A stretch of 45,264 nt of DNA from an uncultured Mycoplasmatota bacterium (lineage in GTDB: Bacteria; Bacillota_I; Bacilli_A; RF39; UBA660): assembly GCA_900550255.1 (NCBI GenBank), contig URQZ01000007.1:1-45264 (forward strand), written 5' to 3'. Positions 24,887-32,549 of this stretch are shown piece after piece (the first letter of the stretch is position 1; each line of letters starts with the position of its first letter). A program made the position numbers and the translations under genes. A model generated the notes under the pieces. That model did no database searches. It was given only the letters and a program-made list of their open reading frames with translations, and was not told the origin of the DNA.

Positions 24887-25455
24887 ACATATTTTTTATC
24901 TTCATCATAACCTTGTTCAATTTCCAAATTCATGACTTGATTTCTTAATTCTTCTAAATTTATTCTTTGTTCAGAAATTGTTGGCTTTTCTAACTTTTTC
25001 TCTTCGTTTATATTTTTTTCTTTATTTTCAGTTATAACTTCTTCTTTCGAAACAGTTTCTTCTTTAATTTTGTTTTCTTCTTTTATTACAGTTTCCTTTT
25101 TAACATCTTCTTTAATTTCTTCTTTTGCTTTTTCTTTTTCATTATCATTACTATAATCATCAGAATTATTTAATTCTTTATTTATTCTTTCTATACTTCT
25201 TCTTTTTGCTCTATTTTTCTTATATAGATAACGCGCACCATATGCCATTAAACCATAAGGAATTGAACTTATCGTTGTAACAATAATACTGTTTAAAAGA
25301 CCATATACTGAATTTTTAATAATATTTTCTAATAAATAAATTCCTCCAGATATTAAAGTTGTAATTTCAAGATATTTAAAAATAGCCATTCTTACCTTAA
25401 TCTTTTTTATTTCTTTATTATTACTTTTAATTTTTTCTAATATTTCATCTGCCAT
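24874..25455 (-). CDS. Membrane protein with charged coiled-coil tail
   Basis: I do not recognise a family. 193 residues: a short charged N-terminal helix (1-22), two hydrophobic segments (about 23-48 and 53-75), a basic stop (YKKNRAKRRS), then about 100 residues of Glu/Lys-rich low-complexity coiled coil with repeated KEE and KKET blocks. The tail ends with a possible amphipathic helix (INLEELRNQVMNLEIEQGY). AAAGGGGG precedes the start. Architecture parallels the unrelated-looking gene between truB and pnp. A scaffold or membrane anchor is possible. Confidence 0.65.
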   Translation of the reverse strand: MADEILEKIKSNNKEIKKIKVRMAIFKYLEITTLISGGIYLLENIIKNSVYGLLNSIIVTTISSIPYGLMAYGARYLYKKNRAKRRSIERINKELNNSDDYSNDNEKEKAKEEIKEDVKKETVIKEENKIKEETVSKEEVITENKEKNINEEKKLEKPTISEQRINLEELRNQVMNLEIEQGYDEDKKYVKAK

Positions 25456-25486
25456 ATAAAATCCCCCTTTAAATTATTTACGGCAT

Positions 25487-25515
25487 ATAGTAGCACAAAA
25501 ATAATAAAAAAGCAA
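25487..25515 (-). promoter_or_regulatory. Promoter of the 193-residue membrane protein gene
   Basis: TTGCTT, 17 bases, TACTAT on the minus strand in the divergent intergenic region. Confidence 0.5.
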
Positions 25516-25617
25516 ATTTATATTTTTTTTGAAAAAAATTTCCAAATCTTTTTAATTATATATATTAAATAAATATACATAATAATACTGTAGTCTGCAC
25601 ATAAAGGAGACGAGAAA

Positions 25618-26610
25618 ATGTTTTTTAAAAAATTTAAAAAAACGTCACTTACTCTTCTTCTATCATTATTTATTATACCATTTAACGTCTTTGCCTATTC
25701 AAATTATCTAATTCCTGGTGGAGAAAATATTGGTATTCAAATTCAATCAAAAGGTATAATAATTGTTGGAATGTATGAAGTTAACAAAAGTTATCCTGCA
25801 TATGATGCCGGACTTGAAGTCGGAGATATTATTACTAAGGTTAATAATGAAAAAGTAAATAATATTGATGAATTAGTTAGTAAAATTAATGAATTAAAAC
25901 CAACAACAATAGAAATAACTTATACAAGAGAAAATAAAGAAAATAAAGCAACTCTAAAAATAACAAAAGAAGAAGACATTTTCAAAACGGGACTTTACGT
26001 TAAAGATAGTATTACAGGCATTGGTACTTTAAGTTTTATTGACCCAAAAACTAAAATTTTTGGTGCTTTAGGTCATGAAATAATAGAACAAACAACTGGT
26101 AAAATGCTAGAAGTAAAAGATGGTAAAATATTTGACTCTAGTGTTACTAACATCGAAAGAAGTGAGAACGGTAACCCTGGGAGTAAAAACGCTGATTTCA
26201 ATTTCGATGAAGTAAATGGTAAAATACTTGAAAATACTCAAAGTGGAATATTTGGTAAATACACAAAAGAACTTCCAAATAAGAAAAAATATAAAGTCGC
26301 AAAATTCGAAGACATAAAACTTGGTAAAGCTAAAATAATGACCGTTTTAGAAGGAAATAATATCAAAGAATATGATATCAATATTATTGAGTTAAATAAT
26401 AAAAAAGAACAAAAAACAAAAAATATTTTATTTGAAGTAACTGATCAGGAACTATTAAATAAATCTGGAGGAATTGTTCAAGGAATGAGTGGCTCAACTA
26501 TTATTCAAGGAGAATATATTATCGGAGCTGTAACTCATGTAGTTGTCGATAATCCTAAAAAAGGTTATGGTATATTAATTGTTAATATGTTAGAAGAAGC
26601 AGAAAATTAG
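25618..26610 (+). CDS. spoIVB: SpoIVB-like S55 serine peptidase with PDZ domain
   Basis: The only gene on the plus strand. 330 residues: signal/anchor helix (about 8-26), PDZ domain (about 35-118, SYPAYDAGLEVGDIITKVN), then the S55 peptidase with TGIGTLSFIDPKTKIFGALGHEI (split here: GIGTLSFIDP, GALGHEI) and GGIVQGMSGSTII...GAVTHVVV. His153, Asp276 and Ser291 correspond to B. subtilis His236, Asp363 and Ser378, with the same 15-residue Asp-Ser spacing. In sporulators SpoIVB signals across the forespore membrane to activate sigma-K processing. AAAGGAG precedes ATG. It sits convergent to xseB. It lacks part of the N-terminal region of the Bacillus protein (about 425 residues). Confidence 0.9.
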   Translation: MFFKKFKKTSLTLLLSLFIIPFNVFAYSNYLIPGGENIGIQIQSKGIIIVGMYEVNKSYPAYDAGLEVGDIITKVNNEKVNNIDELVSKINELKPTTIEITYTRENKENKATLKITKEEDIFKTGLYVKDSITGIGTLSFIDPKTKIFGALGHEIIEQTTGKMLEVKDGKIFDSSVTNIERSENGNPGSKNADFNFDEVNGKILENTQSGIFGKYTKELPNKKKYKVAKFEDIKLGKAKIMTVLEGNNIKEYDINIIELNNKKEQKTKNILFEVTDQELLNKSGGIVQGMSGSTIIQGEYIIGAVTHVVVDNPKKGYGILIVNMLEEAEN

Positions 26611-26632
26611 AAGAGAATTTCTCTTCTTTTTT
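26609..26632 (+). terminator. Terminator after spoIVB-like gene
   Basis: AAGAGA/TCTCTT stem followed by CTTTTTTG on the plus strand, immediately after the TAG stop. Confidence 0.8.
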
Positions 26633-26634
26633 GA

Positions 26635-26661
26635 TAATAAAAAGTGCTTTAAAAGCACTTA
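26635..26661 (-). terminator. Terminator after xseB
   Basis: AAGTGCTTTT/AAAGCACTT stem and TTTTTATT tail on the minus strand, back to back with the plus-strand terminator of the convergent gene. Confidence 0.8.
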
Positions 26662-26883
26662 ATCTTCTAATTCAAAATCCTTAACTTCTCCATTTTCTAA
26701 AACCATTTTATTTACTTGTTCTTCAATGTTTTTTAACTTTTCATCACATTCTTTAACAAGTTTCATAGCCATCATATACTTATTAATTGATTCATCTAAA
26801 TCAATTTCTCCATTTTCTAATTCATTAATAATTTTTTCTAACTCAGTTATTTTTTCTTCAAATTTTGCTTCTGTTTTAGCCAT
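26659..26883 (-). CDS. xseB: Exonuclease VII small subunit
   Basis: 74 residues, with the family pattern FEEKITELEKIINELENGEIDLDESINKY (seen as FEEKITELEKII, LENGEIDLDESI) and a helical C-terminal half ending in a short acidic tail. XseB binds the C-terminal coiled coil of XseA to form the single-strand-specific exonuclease VII used in repair and recombination. The start is two bases beyond the xseA stop, so the subunits are coupled. Last gene before a terminator; the ispA gene that usually follows is missing. Confidence 0.92.
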   Translation of the reverse strand: MAKTEAKFEEKITELEKIINELENGEIDLDESINKYMMAMKLVKECDEKLKNIEEQVNKMVLENGEVKDFELED

Positions 26884-26884
26884 T

Positions 26885-28150
26885 CTAATCCTCCTTATCT
26901 AAAACTTCTACCATCACATCTCCATCATAAAATTTAATTTTAAGTCTATCCTTTTTATTAAGATTATTCATACTTTTTATAACCTTATCATCCTTATAAG
27001 TTAACGTAAATCCCCTTTTCAAAGTGTTCATAGGATTTAACAATTCAAGCTTTTCAATTAAATTATTTAACTCAACTATATTATTTTTATAAAGACTACT
27101 TGGATTATTTAAAATAAAATTCTTTTTAATTCTCGTTAATCTATTTTTTTCTTCAGATATTTTATTTTTTAATAAGGTTACTAATTTTTCATTTATTAAA
27201 TCGATTTTTTGTTTTTTATTATCATACATAAGCATTGGATTTTTTATAACAAAAGAATTTTTTAAACTGTCCATATATAATTTTAAATAATTAACTTTTT
27301 TATAAATTGCTTCATTTAATCTTACATTGTATTGTTTAATATTTTGGTTTAATTCAATCATATTTGGTACAGCCATTTCAGCAGCTCCTGTTGGCGTTGG
27401 AGCACGAAGATCAGCAACAAAATCAGCTATTGTATAATCAATTTCGTGACCAACAGCACTAATAACAGGAATAGGACATGCAAATATAGTTCTAGCAAGT
27501 TCTTCATCATTAAAGGGATTTAAATCCTCAAATGATCCTCCACCACGTCCAACAATCAAAACATCTAAATCATATTTTTCTGCTTGTTTAATTTTTTTTA
27601 CAACATCTAAACTAGCTAATTCACCTTGAACTAAACAAGGAAAAAGATAAGTGTTGCAAATAGGATATCTTCTTTTAATCGTTGATAATATATCTTTAAT
27701 TGCAGCTCCTGTTGATGCTGTAACAATACCTATTTTAGTTGGAAATTTAGGTATTTCTTTTTTATATTTTTGATCAAATAATCCTTCACTAGCTAATTTC
27801 TTTTTTAATTTTTCAAAAGCAATGTGCAAATTACCAATTCCATCTTCAATTAAATCATTAACATATATTTGATAATTACCTGTTGCCTCATATACACTTA
27901 TACTTCCAGCTACCATTACTTTCATACCTTCAGTTGGCATAAAATTAAGTTTTTTAGTATAAGTACTAAACATTATAGCATTTATTTTACTGTTTTCATC
28001 TTTTATTGAAAAATAAAAATGGCCAGAACTATGAGCTTTAAAATTTGATATTTCTCCCTTTAAAAAAACTTGTTGCAGATTTTTATCACTATCAAATTTA
28101 TATTTTAAATATCTAGTTAAAGCAGTTACCGTTAAATATTTATCTTCCAT
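26885..28150 (-). CDS. xseA: Exonuclease VII large subunit
   Basis: 421 residues: N-terminal OB fold (LTVTALTRYLKYKFDSD, VFLKGEISNFKAHSSGHFYF), catalytic domain with GIVTASTGAAIKDILSTI, DVLIVGRGGGSFEDLNPFNDEE and AVGHEIDYTIADFVADLRAPTPTGAAE (shown in parts), then a long coiled coil that binds XseB and a C-terminal segment (NTLKRGFTLTY). All family hallmarks are present and length is normal. It follows nusB by nine bases. Confidence 0.94.
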   Translation of the reverse strand: MEDKYLTVTALTRYLKYKFDSDKNLQQVFLKGEISNFKAHSSGHFYFSIKDENSKINAIMFSTYTKKLNFMPTEGMKVMVAGSISVYEATGNYQIYVNDLIEDGIGNLHIAFEKLKKKLASEGLFDQKYKKEIPKFPTKIGIVTASTGAAIKDILSTIKRRYPICNTYLFPCLVQGELASLDVVKKIKQAEKYDLDVLIVGRGGGSFEDLNPFNDEELARTIFACPIPVISAVGHEIDYTIADFVADLRAPTPTGAAEMAVPNMIELNQNIKQYNVRLNEAIYKKVNYLKLYMDSLKNSFVIKNPMLMYDNKKQKIDLINEKLVTLLKNKISEEKNRLTRIKKNFILNNPSSLYKNNIVELNNLIEKLELLNPMNTLKRGFTLTYKDDKVIKSMNNLNKKDRLKIKFYDGDVMVEVLDKED

Positions 28151-28159
28151 TTTATCTAC

Positions 28160-28558
28160 CTACTTATTATGATATATTTTATCCATAACACCATTTATCA
28201 TTTTACGAACGCTATCATCACTATATATTTTAGCAAGTTCCACAGCTTCATTAATACATACAATATCAGGTGTTTTAGTATATACTAACTCATATATACC
28301 CATTTGTAATATTGCTTTATCAGTGTTTCCTAAACGATCAATTGACCAGCCATCTAAATACTTATTAGCAAGTTCATTTATTTCGTTTTGATAAGTTATA
28401 ACACCATATACTACTTCTTTTACAAATTCGTTATCGATTTCTAAAACTTCTTTTAAAATATCATCAACGTTGTATTCAATTTTATTACTTTTATACATGT
28501 TTATTTGGTATAAAATAGTCATTATCTTTTTTCTAAGTTCGCTTCTTGAATTTTCCAT
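28160..28558 (-). CDS. nusB: Transcription antitermination factor NusB
   Basis: 132-residue helical protein; SRSELRKKIMTILYQ at the start and WSIDRLGNTDKAILQMGIYEL (W..DRL...ILRxAxYEL in the family), then INEAVELAKIYSDD and FINGVLD-like MINGVMDKI. NusB with S10 binds boxA RNA in rRNA operons to prevent premature termination. Usual neighbour of xseA-xseB, although folD that may lie between is absent. Confidence 0.93.
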   Translation of the reverse strand: MENSRSELRKKIMTILYQINMYKSNKIEYNVDDILKEVLEIDNEFVKEVVYGVITYQNEINELANKYLDGWSIDRLGNTDKAILQMGIYELVYTKTPDIVCINEAVELAKIYSDDSVRKMINGVMDKIYHNK

Positions 28559-28601
28559 TGTATCACCTTTTCTAATTTTATCATAAATTAAAAAAAAACT
28601 A

Positions 28602-28632
28602 AATAAAAAACAATAAACTTTTTTATTGTTTT
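28602..28632 (-). terminator. Terminator after the phosphodiesterase gene
   Basis: ACAATAAA/TTTATTGT stem with TTTTTTA following on the minus strand. Confidence 0.75.
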
Positions 28633-28633
28633 T

Positions 28634-29176
28634 TTAAATAGAAATACTATTAATTATTTTTCCTTCAACATCATAAATGGTAAATTTACGATTATCATAG
28701 ATAGTATAACTTGCTTTTTCTGTACCTCTTGGAAGTGATATCGAACCAGTGTTTATATATACAAATTTTCCTTGTTCATATATATATGGTCTATGTTCAT
28801 GTCCATAAACTAAAATTCCTTTTAAATTTTTTAAATTCTGACAATTTCTTTCACTATATTTATCGCCATGTGTAATATAGATATTTAAACCATCTACATA
28901 TAACAAACTTAAATCTCTTAAAAAAGTAAAACTTGATAATTTTATATCTAATTCTGTATCACAATTTCCTTTCATACAAATTAAGTCATCACCAAAACTT
29001 TTCAAAAAATCAAAAATATAGTCATTATCGGTATCTGGGTATCTATAATTATAATCGTGATAATATAAATCACCTAAAACAACTAACTTTTCACATTCAA
29101 ACTTATCATATTTCTTTTTAATTAGTTTTAAATTAGTTTTAATTCCATGAATGTCTGAAATAAACATTATTTTCAT
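28634..29176 (-). CDS. YfcE/MJ0936-type metallophosphodiesterase
   Basis: 180 residues of the small calcineurin-like phosphoesterase family. Metal ligands in order: Asp8-x-His10 (FISDIHG), GDLYYHD, KGNCDTE, THGDKYS and YGHEHRP. Relatives YfcE and MJ0936 hydrolyse phosphodiesters; the natural substrate is unclear. No signal peptide. The gene follows frr after its terminator, and the start lies 22 bases beyond the frr stop, so it may depend on read-through. Confidence 0.88.
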   Translation of the reverse strand: MKIMFISDIHGIKTNLKLIKKKYDKFECEKLVVLGDLYYHDYNYRYPDTDNDYIFDFLKSFGDDLICMKGNCDTELDIKLSSFTFLRDLSLLYVDGLNIYITHGDKYSERNCQNLKNLKGILVYGHEHRPYIYEQGKFVYINTGSISLPRGTEKASYTIYDNRKFTIYDVEGKIINSISI

Positions 29177-29185
29177 AATTATCCG

Positions 29186-29211
29186 TAAAAAAATGACACT
29201 ATACGGTCATT
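29186..29211 (-). terminator. Terminator after frr
   Basis: AATGAC/GTCATT stem with 8-base loop and TTTTTTTA tail on the minus strand, spanning the stop codon. Confidence 0.65.
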
Positions 29212-29741
29212 AATTCTTGTTCCTTTTCTTTTTCTTTTTGATCAACTATTTTATTAAATTTATTGATAAGTTCTTGAACTTCATCTTGGCCAGCTTTAAT
29301 TTCATCTTCTGGAATTTCTAATTTTTTAATATCACTATTTGCATCTTGGCGAATATTTCTTAAAGCAATTTTTGTTTCTTCTGCTACTTGTTTTGCTTGT
29401 TTTACATATTCACGTCTTGTTTCTTCTGTTAAAGCTGGAATATTTAAAATAATAGTTTCTCCGTTATTATTAGGTGTTAATCCGATATTTGCTTCAAAAA
29501 TAGCTTTCTCGATATCATTGATTGTACTTTTATCGAATGGTTTAATACACAATTGTCTTGCTTCTGGAACAGAAATAACAGCAAGTTGAATTAATGGTGT
29601 ATCAACGCCGTAGTAAGAAACTTGAATATTATCTAAAATGGCTGGATTAGCTCTTCCTGCTCTAATATTTAATAATCTTTTTTCTAAATTTTCAATTGAA
29701 CTTGTCATACGAAGTTCTGTTTCACTTAAAATGTTGTCCAT
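29199..29741 (-). CDS. frr: Ribosome recycling factor
   Basis: 180 residues, family length. The N-terminal MxxSIENLEKRLLNIRAGRANPAILDNI pattern, the YYGVDTPLIQLAVISVPEARQL hinge region and the TEETRREYVKQAKQVAEETKIALRNIR three-helix segment (all seen in pieces) identify RRF, which with EF-G splits the post-termination ribosome. GGAGG precedes ATG. It is far from tsf, uppS and cdsA, with which it usually forms tsf-pyrH-frr-uppS-cdsA; that block is scattered here. Confidence 0.95.
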   Translation of the reverse strand: MDNILSETELRMTSSIENLEKRLLNIRAGRANPAILDNIQVSYYGVDTPLIQLAVISVPEARQLCIKPFDKSTINDIEKAIFEANIGLTPNNNGETIILNIPALTEETRREYVKQAKQVAEETKIALRNIRQDANSDIKKLEIPEDEIKAGQDEVQELINKFNKIVDQKEKEKEQELMTV

Positions 29742-29766
29742 TTATATCCTCCTTAATTATATGTTA

Positions 29767-29795
29767 ATTATAACATCAACTAATTTAGTTGTAAA
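29767..29795 (-). promoter_or_regulatory. frr promoter with palindromic spacer
   Basis: TTTACA, 17 bases, TATAAT on the minus strand. The spacer holds a perfect 15-base palindrome CAACTAA-A-TTAGTTG (29777-29791) that touches the -35 box, the position of a repressor operator. Confidence 0.65.
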
Positions 29796-29804
29796 TCTAT
29801 TTTA

Positions 29805-30749
29805 TTAATGTTTTTTTGTAATGTTATCTTCCTTTATAATATAAAGTGGTCTATCTTTTACTTCTAGGTATGTTTTAGATAGGTATTGTCCTATAATTCC
29901 AATACAAAATAATTGAATACCACTTACAAAGAAAACAATACATACAAGTGATGGCCATCCTGATACAGGATCTCCATATACTAATGTTTTAATGATTATA
30001 ATCAAAATCATTAAAAAGGAAATAATACAAAATATCATTCCTATTAGTGCAGATATAACAAGTGGTACCGTTGAAAAAGCTGTTATTCCATCAATAGCAT
30101 AAATAAAAAGATTCCAAAAAGACCATTTTGTTTTACCAGCAACACGTTTTTTGTTTGGATATGAGAGCCATTTAGTATTAAAACCTACGAAACTAAATAA
30201 ACCTTTTGAATAACGATTATATTCTTTAATTGATAGAATTGCGTCAACGGCTTCTCTTTTCATAAAGCGATAATCTCTTGCTCCGTCAACCATTTCTGTT
30301 TTTGACATTTTGTTTATTATCTTATAAAATTTTCTTGCGAAGAAACTTCTGATTAAAGGTTCCCCTTTACGATTAGTTCTTCTTGTTGCAACCATATCAT
30401 AATCTTCTTTAGTAACATATTCATACATTTTGGGTATTAATTCTGGTGGATCTTGCAAATCGGCATCCATAATAACGACATAATCGCCAGTTGTACTTTT
30501 TAATCCTGCATATATTGCTGCTTCTTTTCCAAAATTTCGAGAAAAAGAAACATATTTAACTCTTTTATCCTGTGATGCATAATTTTTTATGACATTAATG
30601 GTATTATCATTTGATCCATCATTAATAAATATAAATTCAAAGTTATTTTTATTCATCTTTTGGGCTATTTTTTTTATTTCTTCATAAAAATATGGTAATA
30701 CTTCTTGTTCATTAAAACAAGGAACAACGATACTGATTAGTTTTTTCAT
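29805..30749 (-). CDS. GtrB-type bactoprenol glycosyltransferase (GT2)
   Basis: 314 residues. GT-A catalytic domain with VVPCFNEQEVLPYFYEEI, FINDGSNDNT, SRNFGKEAAIYAGL and the metal motif DADLQDPPELI, then GARDYRFMKREAVDAI and YSKGLFSF. Two C-terminal membrane helices (about 230-260 and 265-295). The family (DPM1/GtrB/YkoT-like) moves a hexose to a polyprenyl phosphate at the inner face, for wall-polymer or membrane glycolipid decoration. No flippase gene is next to it. Start at 30749 has GAGGTG upstream; the frame extends to 30806 without support. Confidence 0.9.
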   Translation of the reverse strand: MKKLISIVVPCFNEQEVLPYFYEEIKKIAQKMNKNNFEFIFINDGSNDNTINVIKNYASQDKRVKYVSFSRNFGKEAAIYAGLKSTTGDYVVIMDADLQDPPELIPKMYEYVTKEDYDMVATRRTNRKGEPLIRSFFARKFYKIINKMSKTEMVDGARDYRFMKREAVDAILSIKEYNRYSKGLFSFVGFNTKWLSYPNKKRVAGKTKWSFWNLFIYAIDGITAFSTVPLVISALIGMIFCIISFLMILIIIIKTLVYGDPVSGWPSLVCIVFFVSGIQLFCIGIIGQYLSKTYLEVKDRPLYIIKEDNITKKH

Positions 30750-30767
30750 AACTACACCTCTATATTT

Positions 30768-30796
30768 AGTATATATTTTAAGTATTTTGTTGTCAA
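30768..30796 (-). promoter_or_regulatory. Promoter of the glycosyltransferase gene
   Basis: TTGACA, 17 bases, TATACT on the minus strand. The -35 box overlaps the tail of the 34-bp terminator repeat. Confidence 0.65.
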
Positions 30797-30826
30797 TAAA
30801 AGACAACTTAAAGTTGTCTTATAAAA
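30793..30826 (-). terminator. Terminator, copy 1 of a 34-bp direct repeat
   Basis: AAGACAAC/GTTGTCTT 8-bp stem with TTTATTGA tail on the minus strand, after the 202-residue gene. The whole 34 bases recur identically at 31657-31690. Confidence 0.85.
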
Positions 30827-30845
30827 CAATGAAATTGATTTATAG

Positions 30846-31454
30846 TCAATTTCTGGTGTCTTTTTTATGTAATATTTTTTCTTTTTTTACGAAAGAATTA
30901 GTATCATAGTCATATTTGTAACTTTCATTATAAATATCTATAAGATATTTTTCATAATAATCTATTATTTCTTTTGGTATGTTATTGCCATAAAATTTTC
31001 TAAAATCTTGTAATGCTAATTCTGCAAAAAAGAATGGTCCGTGATAATCATTTTTGGAAACAACGTTATTCAAGAATCTTTCACTATATTGCTCATTTAG
31101 TTTTTTTCTATTATCTTGTTCATAATCCATTTTAACCGAAAATTCATAATCAATAATAGCATTAAAAAACGCTTCATCAACTGTTTTACCATAATAATAA
31201 ACATCTACTATATCTCTATCAGTATTAATATGGGATATATAACCTATGCCATCAAAAAAGCATATTCTGCCTTCAAGACTGTATTTAAAATCCATAAGAC
31301 TCTCTTCTCCCATAACTTTTTTTAAAAAATCTGACATTTTAGCCATAAGTAATTTTGTTTTTTCTTCTTCTTCTGGTGTATGAATATGATTTCTATAATA
31401 ATTTTCTTTTGATTTATCATTACAATAATAATAACTATCTATTTTAATTCCCAT
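30846..31454 (-). CDS. Unrecognised 202-residue protein
   Basis: I do not recognise this protein. It is soluble and acidic, rich in Tyr, Asp and Phe, with segments such as GRICFFDGIGYISHI and DVYYYGKTVDEAFFNAIIDYEF, suggesting an alpha+beta domain followed by helices. No Cys-rich or catalytic motif is clear. It has its own consensus promoter and a strong GGGGGAAG ribosome site, and lies between two identical terminator repeats, so it looks like a self-contained insertion. An immunity or host-interaction role would fit such composition but is unproven. Confidence 0.6.
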   Translation of the reverse strand: MGIKIDSYYYCNDKSKENYYRNHIHTPEEEEKTKLLMAKMSDFLKKVMGEESLMDFKYSLEGRICFFDGIGYISHINTDRDIVDVYYYGKTVDEAFFNAIIDYEFSVKMDYEQDNRKKLNEQYSERFLNNVVSKNDYHGPFFFAELALQDFRKFYGNNIPKEIIDYYEKYLIDIYNESYKYDYDTNSFVKKEKILHKKDTRN

Positions 31455-31487
31455 GATTCGCTTCCCCCTCTATATAAATTAGTAAAT

Positions 31488-31516
31488 AGCATACATTATA
31501 AAAATATATTTGTCAA
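31488..31516 (-). promoter_or_regulatory. Promoter of the 202-residue gene
   Basis: TTGACA, 17 bases, TATGCT on the minus strand, 33 bases before the start codon. Confidence 0.7.
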
Positions 31517-31656
31517 TCATTTTTAATTTAAACTCTTGTTTACTTAAAATTTCTTTATATATCTCTCGTTTCTTCTGTTATAATTCCGTCTATTCAACTT
31601 GATTATACAAAATGGTATCTTTTTTTCTTTTATTTTTGTGGCATATGTATTATACT

Positions 31657-31690
31657 CAATAAAAGACAACTTAAAGTTGTCTTATAAAAA
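31657..31690 (-). terminator. Terminator of truB, copy 2 of the 34-bp repeat
   Basis: Same 34 bases as at 30793-30826, here overlapping the truB stop codon, with the hairpin and T-rich tail. Confidence 0.85.
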
Positions 31691-32548
31691 CATTTTCCAT
31701 GGTTTAAGTAAAGTTTTATCTTTACTATATTCTTTATATATTGCAATAACTTTATCATTCTTGGTAAAGGCTACAATATCATGATTATAATTATTTTTAA
31801 TAATACTTCCGTTTTTAATTTTAAAATATAAATCATCTGTCATTTCTATTTTATAAAATTTTTCTAAAATTTCTTCAATTGGATAAATTTTAAATTTATT
31901 ATTTTCTATATCTTGAATTGTATTAGCACTTGTAATTTGAAAGTTTCCTTGTTTGGTTCTTTTTAAATTTTCCATAGTTCCTATAGTATTTAGATTTGTT
32001 GCTATATCTTCAATTAAACTTCTTATATAAGTTCCTTTTGAAACATGACATTTAATTTTAAATTTTGTTTTTTCTTTTTCATAGGTTATATCACTAATTA
32101 GTTTTAATTCTTTGATAGTAACTTTTCTTTTTGGGAGTTCTATTTCTTCATTATTTCTTGCATATTCATACAATTTTTTACCATTAATTTTGACAGCTGA
32201 ATATATAGGCACTGTTTGATTATATGTACCTATCATTTGTTTTAAGCATTTTTCTATGTTTTCTTTTGAAATAATAGCTTTCTCTTCTTTTAAAATTTTA
32301 CCTGTAATATCTTTAGTATCAGTTTTAATTCCAAGAATTACTTCTGCTTCATATTCCTTATCATAAGAAGTAATTACTTCTACTAATTTTGTTGCTTTTC
32401 CTATACATAAGACAAGAATACCTGTTGCTATAGGATCAAGTGTACCTGTATGTCCTATTTTTTTTGTTTTTAAAATTTTACTTACTTGGTTTACAACATC
32501 CCTACTTGTACAATTTTTCCCCTTATTGATTAAAACTATTCCATCCAT
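31682..32548 (-). CDS. truB: tRNA pseudouridine-55 synthase TruB
   Basis: 288 residues converting U55 to pseudouridine in the T loop of tRNAs. MDGIVLINKGKNCTSRDVV, GHTGTLDPIATGIL with catalytic Asp38, and TVPIYSAVKINGKKLYEYAR are standard, as is SKGTYIRSLIEDIA. A C-terminal extension of about 60 residues resembles a shortened PUA domain. Its start is one base past the preceding stop, so it is coupled to the membrane-protein gene. Confidence 0.94.
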   Translation of the reverse strand: MDGIVLINKGKNCTSRDVVNQVSKILKTKKIGHTGTLDPIATGILVLCIGKATKLVEVITSYDKEYEAEVILGIKTDTKDITGKILKEEKAIISKENIEKCLKQMIGTYNQTVPIYSAVKINGKKLYEYARNNEEIELPKRKVTIKELKLISDITYEKEKTKFKIKCHVSKGTYIRSLIEDIATNLNTIGTMENLKRTKQGNFQITSANTIQDIENNKFKIYPIEEILEKFYKIEMTDDLYFKIKNGSIIKNNYNHDIVAFTKNDKVIAIYKEYSKDKTLLKPWKMFL

Positions 32549-32549
32549 T

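Noticed and set aside
31560..31656. Open minus-strand frame of about 35 codons rich in Asn/Arg (IPFCIIKLNRRNYNRRNERY) between truB terminator and the orphan gene promoter
   Set aside because: No start codon or ribosome site in frame and too short to judge; could be a gene remnant but cannot be supported.
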